From NCBI GenBank assembly GCA_023014335.1, contig JAECYW010000003.1, positions 3,100,001 to 3,164,000 on the forward strand: DNA of 64,000 nt, read 5' to 3'. Shown piece by piece: positions 1-11,216 of the stretch (position 1 is the stretch's first letter; every line of letters starts with the position of its first letter). A program made the translations under genes and the position numbers. Source of the stretch: Galerina marginata. Its lineage: Eukaryota; Basidiomycota; Agaricomycetes; Agaricales; Galerinaceae. Under the pieces are notes generated by a model. The model had not been told where the DNA came from. It saw only the letters and a list, made by a program, of their open reading frames with translations, and did not search any database.

Positions 1-2774
1 CTCCTCCCTGGGGCCATCTTCCGCGTGGCCCAGCAGCTCTTCCCCGACATGCCGCTAGACAACCGATTTGTGCTCTTTCATCAATTGGTATGGATTCACG
101 CTAATGGACTCTTCCTTGCCCCATAGTCATTCATGCATGTGTATCTTTCTTCCCCAACTGCAACATCATTAATCTACCTCATTCGCCGTCACATCCGCAG
201 TTTCACTTTGTTCACCTTGTCCGTTTCGCGGCTCATGTCCTTATCGCATATCTACTGCGACCAAGACGACAGCGGGCCATACGCAACGATCGCAGAGCGT
301 ATGGTACCAGCAAAGATAAAAACGGCCGGATTGTCTTATTCAATAATTATTTCTTGGGTTGTAAGAAACATAATTTGCCATTTGCATCATATACTACAAG
401 CCAAGAAACGCGCAGCAAGCAATGTGCCGCCAATGGTTGAAATTGAACGACGAAGAGATGAAGGAATAAGTTCAAGTTGAGTTTCGTAACTCCCGTTCCA
501 ACTCCCGATAAGTTAACTAGCGTGTCTGTTCCACCAATAAAGGTGGATGGGTTTCTATGAAGGGTGAGGCCTGTGAGGCTTGGAAGAAGTTCTTAAGGCT
601 GTAAAACTGTAACAAGATAACCTGGGAAAGGTTTTCTTGGTGTTGCGGAGGGCTTTCGGGGCAAAATCAGCGCCTTGCGACCAGGTCGGCTGACCAACTA
701 AAATTGGACACGTAATCCAAAGGCGTTGAGGAACCCGAGAAAGTCCTGAGCGTCTAGACAATCAGGTTTTTTGGCAGATGTCACCGTCGTTATCTTATCC
801 TTAGATGCGCCTTTAGCAGTCGTTTCGCGTCAGTTTAAACCTTCAAAGGCTTATTCTTCCCCAAAACTCGAATATCAAGGTTGATCTTCGAGGCTTTATT
901 ATTTACCAACCTGCTGTACATACATCATTTCCCTTTCTTGAGCTCACAGCGAGAGCAGCCAACGCAGACATCGGATACCCCCAGCTGTCCGCGGAAAGGC
1001 ATGGCTAAGACGGAGGCAACTGCTAGCTGTACACCCACAAATTAACAAATAAGGCGCACCTGTTTACCCCAGCCTGATTGAGTCGGTTGAGACAACTGAA
1101 AAAGCTAGAGCTCTATACTTGAACAAACCAGAGCCGTACATAACGCTATGTTCTGGTCCTTCATCCATGCCTTGCTGTGCTTGAGACCGTAGCCGGACTA
1201 GCACTCTTGTGATATCCTCCCTTCATGTAAGTACATGCGCGTCGAGTCGCGCTTAGCGCTAAGTATTCGTAACTTCGCTTGTGGGCCATTGAATAACTGG
1301 TACGAGTCCATAATTTTTATGCCTTGGTTGGACAAATCGGGCGAACACATTGGTGGACTGGGACTTTAAATATGTATTCGTGCTCACGTTCGTGCTTGTG
1401 CTCGCATGCGCTATGGTGCGTTGGGGTGACAGAGGCTTGGGGGTGGCTGGCACTTGCATTCGAGTTTAAGTTCGGAGTCGGAGTCGAATTCACGGGTAAG
1501 TGGGAAGGGGACGACGAAGAGGCGCGTCAGCATCGGCACCACCCCACCAGCCCGGCGGGTATTGCTAGTTGGCGTAGGCAGCCCACGTCGGAGCAGGATT
1601 GTTGCCTGCAGACAGTAGTGCATCTGCTAAAGCGATTACAAAACGGCAATGGTTAGGTGGGGTTCATAGCACAGAACGGCCGATACTCACCTCACATCCT
1701 TCCCAAATCTGTATCAATGTCGTAGCCAGCACCACCACTTACAACGAACCGGTTCGAATTCAAGTTCAAAAGGCCGGTAGCCTTTCCACAAAGCCTAAAA
1801 CCACATCCCTTGCCTCGACATGCTCGTTGGGCTCAATTGTCATGCCGCCATCTTCGTGATCACCATCTAGGAGCATAGATAATGGTTAGTATGGTATAGA
1901 GTAGAACAAAGAAAGAAAAACACACATACCCAAATCCCACAATCTGAGCTGCGCAGCATCTACTGTCAATGTAAGGTCGTCTGTGATTTCAATGACCTCG
2001 AAAATGTGGTTTTGACAAGATGCAGTCGAGATGGCTGTCATCTTCAGGGTTTACAATGCCGCCAAAATGAGGGCGGGTGGGTGGGCCGACCTACAGAATA
2101 TACGTGAGACGATGGGGGAAGAGACAAGGGAAAGGAAATGCGCACAATTAAATTGGACGTGTAAGTCAGGTCACGCAAACCGCTGCATCGCGTTTTCCAA
2201 CTGCAGGCCGCTTCAACTCCTTTCTTCCGGGACAGCATAGTGGCCGAGGTTTGAATACACAGGGCAGATCCGTGCACGAACGGAGGAAGGTCGAAGGTGG
2301 TAGGAGTAAAACCTGAGCGCTAGCAGCCGTTGGTTACTGTGAGGAGGCTCAATAGATTTTGACAGCCGTGCGCCGTGAGCAGCCGGAGAAGGCTTCGACA
2401 CTGTAAGGGAAATGTCAATTAAGGATGCAAAAAAAAGAAGGAATGTGACTTGACTCACCAAGTTGAAGGAAGAGGAAAAGCGACAAGTTATTCGTCTCAA
2501 AGGGTCGGAAGCGGGTTTGGCATCATAAGGTTCAGAATGTGAGGCAATAGGGCGAAAAATAATACATAGTGAATCAAACAACCCGTTCAATTGAACGTGA
2601 AAGGAAGGGAGCGAGAGGGAACATTGAGAAGTCAAAGGTACATGGTACCGACGATGACGGAGCGAGAGCCGGCATTTGCCGGCCCATTAAGCGTTATGAA
2701 GAGCCAGGATGGATAAAGAGTTGACAAAGAGCACTGCGCCACTGGCGCATGCGCTCAATTCTATAATTTGTTGG
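1..2774. other. Left-edge stretch without a supported gene
   Basis: No spliceable gene is visible. Positions 1-87 stay open in frame 1 and end at a possible GT donor (88) with an AG at 125-126. This could be the tail of a gene entering from the left, but a 39-nt intron would be short and no domain is recognisable. Open frames around 1324-1656 and 2213-2635 overlap on opposite strands and look like chance. The rest is AT/GC-mixed intergenic DNA. Confidence 0.4.
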
Positions 2775-3358
2775 ATCAAGTTGTGATCGACCCGCGTTCC
2801 CAATTGAGAATACGAAAACGGACACTGGCATATGCCAGCCCAAATTTGGCCCTTTCATTTTGGGATGCAAAGGATTTAGGATTTAGTATACTAAATCCTA
2901 AATCCTTGTATACACCGCGTGGACCCACCACGGGATCTGCGGGATAAAAATACAAAAAGCAATTGTAAAGAAAAAGAATCAAATATTAAGAGTAATATCT
3001 TCGTCAATGGGGTCAGAATCAGGACTATCAGAATGCTCATCCAAATCATCTGCTTCGGGTTTGCCTTCCAGTCCATCAGAAATGTTTAATATTTGTATAC
3101 TAAATCCTAAATCCTATACACCGCGTGGACTCACTACGGGATCTGCGGGATACTATAATAATAATAAATCCTAAATCCTACGAGATCCTACGCCGCCTGG
3201 AACCCACCGCGGGATCTGAAAGGTACCAAACCACCGTTTTGGGCGGCCTACTGGCGGCCTTTGTGCTGCGGAACTCTGCCCACTCACCCGCAAGCAGTCA
3301 ATCTATCCTGTCCGTTTTCGTAATCTTAATTGGGACCGTGAGTTGATCACAACTTGAG
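2775..3358. mobile_element. Small non-autonomous DNA element (MITE-like) with about 55-bp inverted ends
   Basis: The left end (about 2775-2831, reading GTTGGATCAAGTTGTGATC inward) reappears as its reverse complement at about 3302-3357. The two arms share the core CAAGTTGTGATC, a CCCAATT block and ACGAAAACGGACA, roughly 85 percent identical. The interior has no ORF but contains several AAATCCTAAATCC blocks, the phrase ACACCGCGTGGA twice, and a 38-bp perfect palindrome. Half-copies of the same end lie near 15135-15235. No clear target-site duplication was found, so the outer boundaries are approximate. Confidence 0.55.
2870..2907. repeat. 38-bp perfect palindrome
   Basis: Nineteen bases (AAGGATTTAGGATTTAGTA) are followed immediately by their exact reverse complement, centred on GTATAC between 2888 and 2889 with no spacer. 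It lies inside the inverted-repeat element and could extrude as a cruciform. Confidence 0.9.
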
Positions 3359-3854
3359 CCAACGAAATTTAAGAGTCGAGCACCTTTTCATCATCTGTTC
3401 TTCGAATCAGGAGTGAAGCATGTGTGTTTCTGCTTTGGGCATCGGCTCGTTAAATGCCAAATACGCCTAGGCACCTAAGTCGGGAAGCTGTAGGTTTCGG
3501 GTTTATAATTAGTCAAACGTCAAAGTTCTCCATAGTTCTCCCATAATATCTCGTCCAGCCACGCAGCGACGACTTTTGACGGGGGCTGAAGTATGATGCT
3601 CAACTTCTGTCCCCAATTATGCTGCATTTCATCTTGACTGAAAATATGTGTTGCCTGCTGGAACCATCATATGAACAATGGCACTACGACTGGTATGATT
3701 TAAGTTTAGAGACTAAACTGACTGCAGTTCGGAGATTACTGATTCAAGATCCTTGATCAAGATACTAAGTGAGAATAACCACGTGATGTTCGATAACAGT
3801 GTCTTTTAAACCAGACCATTGTTACAAACACTTCCCCCGGTTGTGTGCCAGTCC
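3359..3854. other. Upstream region of X1, part of a dispersed duplication
   Basis: No gene. The stretch from about 3510 (AACGTCAAAGTTCTCC) matches, in reverse orientation, the region upstream of the X2 gene near 24600-24720. The duplication therefore includes upstream DNA as well as coding sequence. Confidence 0.5.
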
Positions 3855-4600
3855 ATGTTTGACATGAAAACGACCAGACGCAGTTCTGATTCCTACGAGT
3901 TTATTACCTCCAATAATGACACTCTCGTGACTTTTTCTTCGGAGCAGCTCAAATTAGCTGTAAGGCGCTGTGGCGCAAGAGTTGAGGTGAGCAACCATTG
4001 CACCCTTTATTTTCTGTTTTTCAAGTCCCGATGCACCCTTAGGTTCCTACCAATAACAGGAAGCATGACCTACACAGGACCGACCAACGCCTGAAACTCA
4101 CCCACGCTCAGAGCGTAGTCTGTGTCGCCCAACAATGCACGACCGTACGGCGAGACCAGGAGGACAATATCCTTCGCAATCTTTTCCGCCCTGACGTAGT
4201 CATGGACGGCTCTGAGATCGCTTTCAACCTCGCTCGAGCAGCCAAGAATACTCTTCAAGCTGATGCGGACTTAATTCTTTGCCGTTTGAGAGAGTGCCAG
4301 CTTCAATTGGCCGTACTAGCGGATGCTTTCGAAGAAGCGCAATCATTTCTCCAAGAAGCCGACAAACAGGTTGACAATCTTACAAATTTCTTGGCTCGTC
4401 AATATCAGCCTCTTCCCCCATCCATTGACTACTCAATGCTCCCTGCATCAGTAATGGCATCGTACCATTCGCATATCCGCGCATTTCTTCCTGTCAACTG
4501 GGCTGGGGGTAATGTTGATCTCAATACCCTTAGATCAACCTGTCCTCGGTGTGGTAATCTAGGAAAGGATGGCAACCCCTCACACGGTCGAAAGGCTTAA
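3855..4600 (+). CDS. Two-exon gene X1: small coiled-coil protein with C-terminal CxxC
   Basis: Exons 3855-3986 and 4112-4600 join in phase 0 to give 206 residues; the 125-nt intron is GTGAGC...CTCAG. I chose the acceptor at 4111 rather than an AG at 4076 because the paralogue X2 keeps only this one. The start is the first ATG (3855). Residues about 80-125 form a heptad-rich helix (ECQLQLAVLADAFEEAQSFL), followed by a proline-rich hinge. A conserved block SVMASYHSHIRAFLPVNW is followed by a single CPRC motif near the C-terminus. No known family is recognised. Exon 2 has exactly the same length (489 nt) in X1 and X2 and the proteins are about 75 percent identical there, which argues for a real, selected gene. 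Function unknown. Confidence 0.75.
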
Positions 4601-6572
4601 TTTTTGGCCCTTTTTTTTTTTTAATAGGCGTTGTATCAATAAATGAAAATCTAGTCCTTCAGCAATGCGTCCCAATGTTATTACCCATTGATTTAGCAAT
4701 GAAGGCGAGACAGTGTTGTAAGCTCGCGTCCATTGACTTTTGTCAAGCGAGAGTCGGACAGGAATCCTGCCACATCTAGAACGACTTGACGTTTGCAAAC
4801 TCTTGAGTCAGTGCTGACTTCGGTATGGGGCTGCAGCAAGTAATCTAAGTCAGTATTACTCTCTTCTAATGTTCGAAAATATGCTTACCTTCGCTGGGCT
4901 CTTGGATCGGCAAGGTAAGTAGGAGTTCATGTCCTCTTAGAATGGTTGTTACTGACCTCGTTTCCAGCCCACCTCCAGCTCGGAATATCGACGTTGAAAC
5001 CCAGTGAGAACCGGTTCCGCGCTGTGCTGCAAGAAAACTGGAAAATCTGCTCTGAGCTGCATTTCCGGACCTGCACGGATTTTCCCAAATAAATGAAGCC
5101 TTTGCAGATTTTATCTGCTTGTCAATTGTCGGATGGGTTTTACAGCGTTGAAAAATTCTGCGTCAATCTGCTCTAAGCAGCGCCGTTCCGAGCACATCTG
5201 AGGCGGTCTGAGGTGTTCTGTGTGGTGCGAAATCAGTTTATTTCTGCTCATATCTGTATACATCTGCTATGTACTGTAATTGCTCTCCCGTACCCATACT
5301 CTCGCTCCCGCCTATCCCGAATTCCGTCAAACGAAAGAAGTTCGCGGCGCCTCATATCCTCGATAGTCCCTCGATCCGAATAAGCGAATAGGTCGGCTAG
5401 ACAGAAGGCAGCCCGTTGGCAAACCGGGATCGGCTGAGTAGGCAAAATCAGAATTCGGGGCGAGTCTGCGGCCGCCTTACCAATTGGAAATCAGCGTGAA
5501 GTACGCGCACTTGGATAAAACAAGCAATATTCACCTTAACACCAGAGGCAGGGTGCGCGAACAATAGTGCGCAAGGTCAAAGTAGCCGTGACACATCAAG
5601 TAACTGCATACCCATGTATCAGTTCAAATCGTATACGTGGGTGAACGCAGCGTACCTTGCTGGTCGTCCTGCAAAAGTAACCAACTTAAAAGGGCGGTGA
5701 ACCTGATAAGGTCGATATTAGCAAAGAGTCCACATACGAAATACAAAAGGTTACCTCATCTTTGGTTTTGCGTGCCATAGAGACGATGTTCGAGGCACAA
5801 GGTGGGTTTGGGTTGACTATATGCGGGTGATTAGGATATATGCGTCGAAATAGTGGAACACTCACCATTTCTCGGGAGTTTGGGTAATGGCAAGGCACCT
5901 ATGCGGTTTATATCACCCTGCAGTCCCCTGTGGATTCTAAACAACGTCTCACCAGAGCCCAAATCGCCAGTCATCGACTAGGCCCGCCTGGAAAGGCGCA
6001 TCCGACTCCCTTAGCGCTCAGATCGGATATGAATGTTTTCTTGACAGCGAGGGTGGTGTAAACGTGTGCTGAATGCGCTGAGCAGCTCGGGGAGCGTGTA
6101 TAAGGAACGGGAAGTCTGGAGTGTGAAGAACGGTTGAGGGGGATGGTGGTGGTACGGAAGCAAGAGTGGAGCGACGGAGTTGGGAAGCGAAGTTGAATTA
6201 TGCCACGAGATTGAGTGCGAAAAAAATCAGACGAAGGTGAGCAGATCCCCAAGAAATGAATCGATGAATCGTTGGGGTCGTCGAAAGTTGTTGAACAACT
6301 GAAATGGACGTCATCGTGAGCCGACAAACTACTTCTCGAGTTCTATTTATATACTCAAGTCGTGGCAAATCTGGAAGCCTTCAGATTTGCCCGGAGTGGC
6401 TCGGCTCTGCACAGCTTTCTAGCACGCTCTCCAGAAAACAGCAGAACCGGTTTTCACTGGGAACGTTGAAACGTTTTGCTATCACCTGTCCGCCTTCCTC
6501 CCAAGGGGCTGCGGACGATCCTGAGACGTCGACTCGTCGTGTTCCGATTACATAATTCAGGGAAATTTATAT
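4601..6572. other. Gene-free stretch with a dispersed repeat
   Basis: No spliceable gene is supported. At 4951-4985 there is a copy of a dispersed motif (TTTCCAGCCCACCT followed by AGCTCGGA) also found near 9430, 48295, 53240 and 53730. A minus-strand open frame at 5971-6327 has no ATG and no recognisable domain. Confidence 0.4.
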
Positions 6573-6824
6573 ATGGCGGATACTTTGAACGAGAGGGCCC
6601 CCTCCGACGTTGCCGGCTCACGTTGGGTTTCAATTCAACCACCGTCGCCTTTCTCCCTCGCAGCCTTGCTCGTTCTGCCCTTCATTTCTGCCTCAATATT
6701 GAGCTTGTAAGTGGTTTCTCGGCCTTATTCCTACTTTTTTAAACACATTGTGTTACCGTCTAGGTCTTGTACTACGCTACCGCGTTGTGTGCCCCTCGCT
6801 TGTCAAGCATGTGGGCCGGCGTAG
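6573..6824 (+). CDS. Possible small single-pass membrane protein
   Basis: A TATATA stretch immediately precedes an ATG at 6573. Exon 1 (6573-6706) ends in a strong donor GTAAGTGG; a 57-nt intron ends at TCTAG (6763), and exon 2 closes at TAG (6822-6824), giving 64 residues. The middle is strongly hydrophobic (AALLVLPFISASIL), suggesting one membrane helix. The C-terminal tail has four cysteines. No family is recognised, and a short spliced frame like this can arise by chance, so this is tentative. Confidence 0.25.
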
Positions 6825-7446
6825 GCTCGAGGGGAAAGACGCCAGTGGTTTATTCCACGCGATCATGGAAGTCGAGCTTGGGATGCAGCCTCGGTAGGAC
6901 TCCGAGGTGGGTTGAGAGCAAAGGTGCAGGAAAACATATGTAGGTTCGTACACTACCTAGCAACTGATGGATTTCATTGAAACTCAGTGTCCACAGCTCG
7001 TCCACAGTCACCACAATCTTTCCTTGGCTCCAACAAGGTATGCATATTACCTATCTCTATAGTGCTGAATTACTCAGATATCTTTAGCTGGTTTACACAT
7101 CTGCGAGGAATGACACGATGTTGGCCCAGTCCACACATGATGCCGCGAGGTCATCGAACCCGAAAGAAATTTGAAATTTATGTCGGGGCGTAGAGAGCAC
7201 TCGCTCAGCAATACCTGCACCAACGCGAACGGACTACGGACACGGCACTTCAAAGGAGCAGCGGCCTTTGGTACGTTGGTTGATGTTGCTGATTTCCCCC
7301 AGCCATTTTCTCACTCGGAAATCAAGGTATCTGATATTGCTTATGCCAGGTTAAGACATAGCGCCTCCGATGATGCCTAAAACCTGCATGCTCTTTCGTA
7401 CCTATCTTATAAGTTATATGCGATCGGGATCTTTACGACTCATTTC
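6825..7446. other. Gene-free stretch left of the LINE insertion
   Basis: Only short overlapping open frames without domains or consistent splice sites are seen. This is the left flank of the LINE insertion target. Confidence 0.4.
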
Positions 7447-8756
7447 AAAGCTTTTCGGGGGCAACGATGTCTGTCCCAAACCACCACCAACAAAACGGGA
7501 AAAAACGCGGCTTACCACCGTCGGGGCCGCCTCCCCCTCAAGACCAAGCCACGCCTACAACCTCAGGCTCAGCGCCAACCACCAAGTCACCCCACACCGA
7601 CAAAATCATTAAGAAGAGCAGGATTGATGAAACCCACTCATTACCCCAAACGCCCCGGGACCTATCCCCCACCCAACCAACACCCACAGAGTCACCCACT
7701 CCCGTGCCACCTGTATCCACAGGTAACCACTGCACCACAACAACCCCGTTCTCTGGAGCTCCCCCAGTGCCGCTGGTGGACCTTTTGAAAAGCCGGCTCG
7801 ACGCCGTTAAGGAAACGGTATTGCAATTCACGAAATACGACCCTCCGAAACCGAAGCGCTCCCTGCCACAGGCATTGCTCCCCAATACGCAGTCAGCCCT
7901 CAGCTCACTCAACTCACTTTCGGAGTTCCTCAGACGGGAAACCCCTCATGGCGAATCCCAGACGCCCTCTGCGACCCCTCCTACCAACCCTCCGAACCCA
8001 ACAACAACAGCACCAACTTCGTACGCCGACACTGTCAAGGCCAACCTACCCATCCCTACTCACGGGAAGACATCGAAAACCACACAACGAACCAAACAGG
8101 CGACAATGCCAGCTGTTCTTTCTACCCGTCACACTCGCCCGTCAAGAGTGATAGTTGACTTCCAACACACTGGCCTAGAGATAAACTCAGGTAATGAAAT
8201 CATAGCGACCCCGATCGCCCTCCGAAACGCCCTTGACGGACTCTTCCTCGAAACAAATGTCTCCGCCAGCGGTGCGGTGGTGATCACGAAGTCTGGGACC
8301 GTCATCTTCACCCCTACTGAACCACACACCGCTCATCAACTCATTCCAACAAGCCCGCTTGCGCCTTAATGGCCAGCGTGGTGAGCGGTGCATGCGGATG
8401 CGAGCAGGCGCACTCGCTCATAGAAATATATGAAGATACACCATGGCACCGCGGGGTGGTACACGGCATACCGACCGTTGAACAATGCCCGGATACCTGC
8501 AACTGCTGCATGCTAATGGCCTTTTCCCCAATTTTAGCAATATTGTTATTTGGCTGTTCGCATATTGATTACTACCCCTCCGTTACTCAACCCTACAACT
8601 CCGAAGCGTTCAACATCTGATTGCTCTCATTGACTCTTGACTCTTTTTGTCTATTAACATGGTTCTATTATGAACTACCGCGTCTTAGCACTAGTTTGCT
8701 TCTAGCCGTCAATAAATGCTGATTTTAAAAATAAATAAAAAGCTTTTCGGGGGCAA
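7447..8756 (+). mobile_element. Internally deleted non-LTR retrotransposon (Tad/LINE-like) with 18-bp target-site duplication
   Basis: The 18-base direct repeat AAAGCTTTTCGGGGGCAA occurs at 7447-7464 and 8739-8756 and brackets about 1.27 kb. The left boundary is followed at once by the start of an ORF1-like frame. The right boundary is preceded by an A-rich tail (AAAAATAAATAAAA). A 5-prime ORF1, no reverse transcriptase, an intact A-rich 3-prime end and a perfect target duplication together describe a LINE copy that lost its centre, or a non-autonomous derivative mobilised in trans. The perfect duplication suggests a recent insertion. Confidence 0.8.
7467..8369 (+). CDS. ORF1 (gag-like) fragment of a LINE element
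   Basis: A 300-residue frame starts at ATG 7467, two bases inside the left target duplication. Residues about 1-190 are Pro/Thr/Ser-rich and low complexity, with a PTSYADTVK segment. Residues about 210-295 hold the more conserved part (RHTRPSRVIVDFQHTG, then alternating hydrophobics to TPTEPHTAHQLIP). This layout resembles ORF1 of fungal Tad-clade LINEs; that is recognition from memory. The frame ends shortly after the point where the RNA-binding or zinc-knuckle part would be expected. No reverse transcriptase or endonuclease motif follows before the A-rich tail. It is probably non-functional as an autonomous element. Confidence 0.6.
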   Translation: MSVPNHHQQNGKKRGLPPSGPPPPQDQATPTTSGSAPTTKSPHTDKIIKKSRIDETHSLPQTPRDLSPTQPTPTESPTPVPPVSTGNHCTTTTPFSGAPPVPLVDLLKSRLDAVKETVLQFTKYDPPKPKRSLPQALLPNTQSALSSLNSLSEFLRRETPHGESQTPSATPPTNPPNPTTTAPTSYADTVKANLPIPTHGKTSKTTQRTKQATMPAVLSTRHTRPSRVIVDFQHTGLEINSGNEIIATPIALRNALDGLFLETNVSASGAVVITKSGTVIFTPTEPHTAHQLIPTSPLAP

Positions 8757-11216
8757 TTCGCAGGCACGTGATCAAGCGGGAAACACGATGCGCGACGCGC
8801 TGCTCAGTGCTCCTCCATACCTGATCCAGATGGTTGCGGCACGGATGGCTCGGTCTCAACTGCGTCGAAATTTGTATCGTTAGTAACTACATCCGCGCCA
8901 TTTCTAGCCTTCCCATCATTTAGAAAACGAGGCCTAGTAAGAGGGTAATCAACGTTTAAGTATGGGAGTGTCAAGGGCATGTACAGTAAGGTACTCCCGC
9001 CGTCAGACACGCCAGAATGAACTTGGTTTGTCGGCCAATGCAAGCATGGCATGTACGAGTCCTTCTTGTTGTCCTAAAAATTCGCAATAAATTCGCAAAC
9101 TTTCCATGACATCAATATAAGGTCTGCATCGAAATCAGCCCAAGCATGATGTCATTTTGGCAGACGTTTACGAAAATCTACATACACAGTGGGTAACCTT
9201 CGTTGCACTTCCATTGGCCTTGACAGATAGAAAAAAAGAGGCCATAAAAACCAATATATTTAAAAGACAGCATCTTTCTCTGCACACCAACTTCACATCT
9301 CAAATGCTGAAGTTTGTGCCTTCCACAGCTGCAGCAGTCATGTTGAACAAGGGTTAGCTGAGCTGCTGAGATAAATAGGTAAATAACCCTTCATAGCTTC
9401 ATTCAATCATTACTCACCTTCTGTCCAGCCCATCTTGAGCTCGAGCCGCAGCGTCAGGTCAAATTGAGGGCCAAAGGTCTTTCGCCATACACAGATAAGC
9501 CGAAGTTCATATTTTCGTCAAATGTTTAGTCACCTTGTATCAGCGAGTCGCTCAAGACTTCGACGTTTCGACGTCAATGTCAACGTCCCGCCCTCGCCAG
9601 CCCGCTCACTTGACTCCCAATTTGTCATCACATCTACCTACCCCTCCCGCTCGCGGCGTACGTTTACGCTGCACATTTATCAGTCGAAAACACGAAAACG
9701 AAAGCACAAGACTCACCGCGAACCAAGCCACCCACCAACAGTACCCCCTGCTCATGCTCTCCTCACAGCACCGGCCGACTGGCATGCAGCGGTCTCAAAC
9801 ATTACCAGCAGTAGTCGTCGCCCCACTGCTAGTTGTTACCCCCGCTTCCTTCCTTCCTTTGTACGTTCGGCGGCTGGAGCAGAAAGCCGCGGGAGGAAAA
9901 GGGATTTGGGTGCGTGTGTTGAGGTTGGAGGCTTGGGCGAAGAACGACGTGCCAGCTCATACACCACCCTCATACGACACGACAACGACCGCATCTACCT
10001 GGCTGTCGTCGGCATCAGCATCTTCCTCCGTCCTTCCGGCCTTCTCACCTTCGCTGCGTCCCGGATCCTGTCCTTGGGTCCTGGGTTGAGATTGCCAGTA
10101 CTATGCGTACCCATTCAGGGAGACACTCCCTGTGACATTGCAGCGAAACACATGGTGTCAGAGACAAGCCGCGATAGGTGGAGGCGTGAGTAACAGTTTG
10201 GATTGGGACAGCAACAGTGTCATGCGCGTGGACATTGGAGGCAGAGGTGATGCAGCGGCATCATATGGCGATAGCAGTTGAATGGGCGATCATGGGACTG
10301 TAAAGACGGCGGCGGCGGCGTGATGTTGCTTGCTTCAGCATAGTATTAGTACGCAGTGGCGGAGGGTGGAAGCGGAGGCGGCAGTAGTTGGCGCCAGGAC
10401 ATCCAAGTTGACGCTGGAGGTGACGGATATGCCTTGCCGATGAAGTGGGGCGGTGGAGACCATGCTAAAGAGGCATACGCGGGTTCTTTGTCGATGTGGA
10501 GAGACCTGGTGTGAGTTTTCGTGCGACGGACGTCCCACTGGCCGATGGGGGATTGCCCACCATTCACCTGTCCTTAATGCGATGTGGCGGCAAGCACGGT
10601 GTGTGATGTGTGATGGCGTACTGGCCGGTGCTGGGTCGAGGTGAGTTTAGCTGACTGCCCAGCAGGGGTCGGTTTTAAGTCGTACCTGGTGTATTCCCTT
10701 ACCCATGGCTAAGATTCTTCATCGACCTTGAAATTCCGGCCCACATACCTCATTGAGGGGAGGGGCACACGGAATGGTCCTTGGCATTGTTTTGGCGCAT
10801 ATTATAGAGGGTGGTGAGACGGCGGACGGACAGTGGATAAGGCTGGAGAGAGGAAGAGGTAGGTGGTTTAAGCCGACGACGACGGAAATAGAAGGAGCAT
10901 CGAGCTGACCCAAAGAATGACGTATGCGTCGGAGTTTCAAAACTGACAGCGAACCACGTTCTGGCGTGAACTGCCTACAACACTGATGAGGATCGACGAG
11001 AACACTGCCGCGGTAGGATTCACAAGGTACAGTTTGTATATCCGCCTCATAGCACGTAACAGAGCCTCACAATATGACAGATGATAGAAATTTGTTCTAC
11101 GTCCTCCCTTTTCAACTGGTGTCCTGAAGACATTCTGTATGGGATTTGAGGGAGGGATTAATTCAGGTACAACTTCTGTTCCAGATATGCGAGACAAAGA
11201 AACGAATGGGCAGAAT
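8757..11216. other. Gene-free stretch with a long dispersed repeat
   Basis: The region 9400-10250 is a copy of a dispersed non-coding repeat (opening TTACTCACCTT...CCAGCCCATCTTGAGCTCG) that recurs at about 53230-53400 and, inverted, at 47800-48330. Two overlapping open frames at 9522-10193 lie inside it but show no domain and no conservation with the other copies. A minus-strand frame at 8804-9052 starts with ATG but has no recognisable family. Confidence 0.4.

Noticed and set aside
2880..3180. AAATCCTAAATCC arrays as interstitial telomere repeats
   Set aside because: Basidiomycete telomeres are usually TTAGGG-type; the unit here differs and belongs to the inverted-repeat element.
3987..4076. 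Alternative acceptor (TACACAG) for the X1 intron
   Set aside because: It puts exon 2 out of frame with exon 1 and is not conserved in X2; the acceptor at 4111 is conserved and in phase.
9522..10193. Two long overlapping plus-strand frames
   Set aside because: They lie in a dispersed non-coding repeat, contain no domain, and are not conserved as frames in the other repeat copies.
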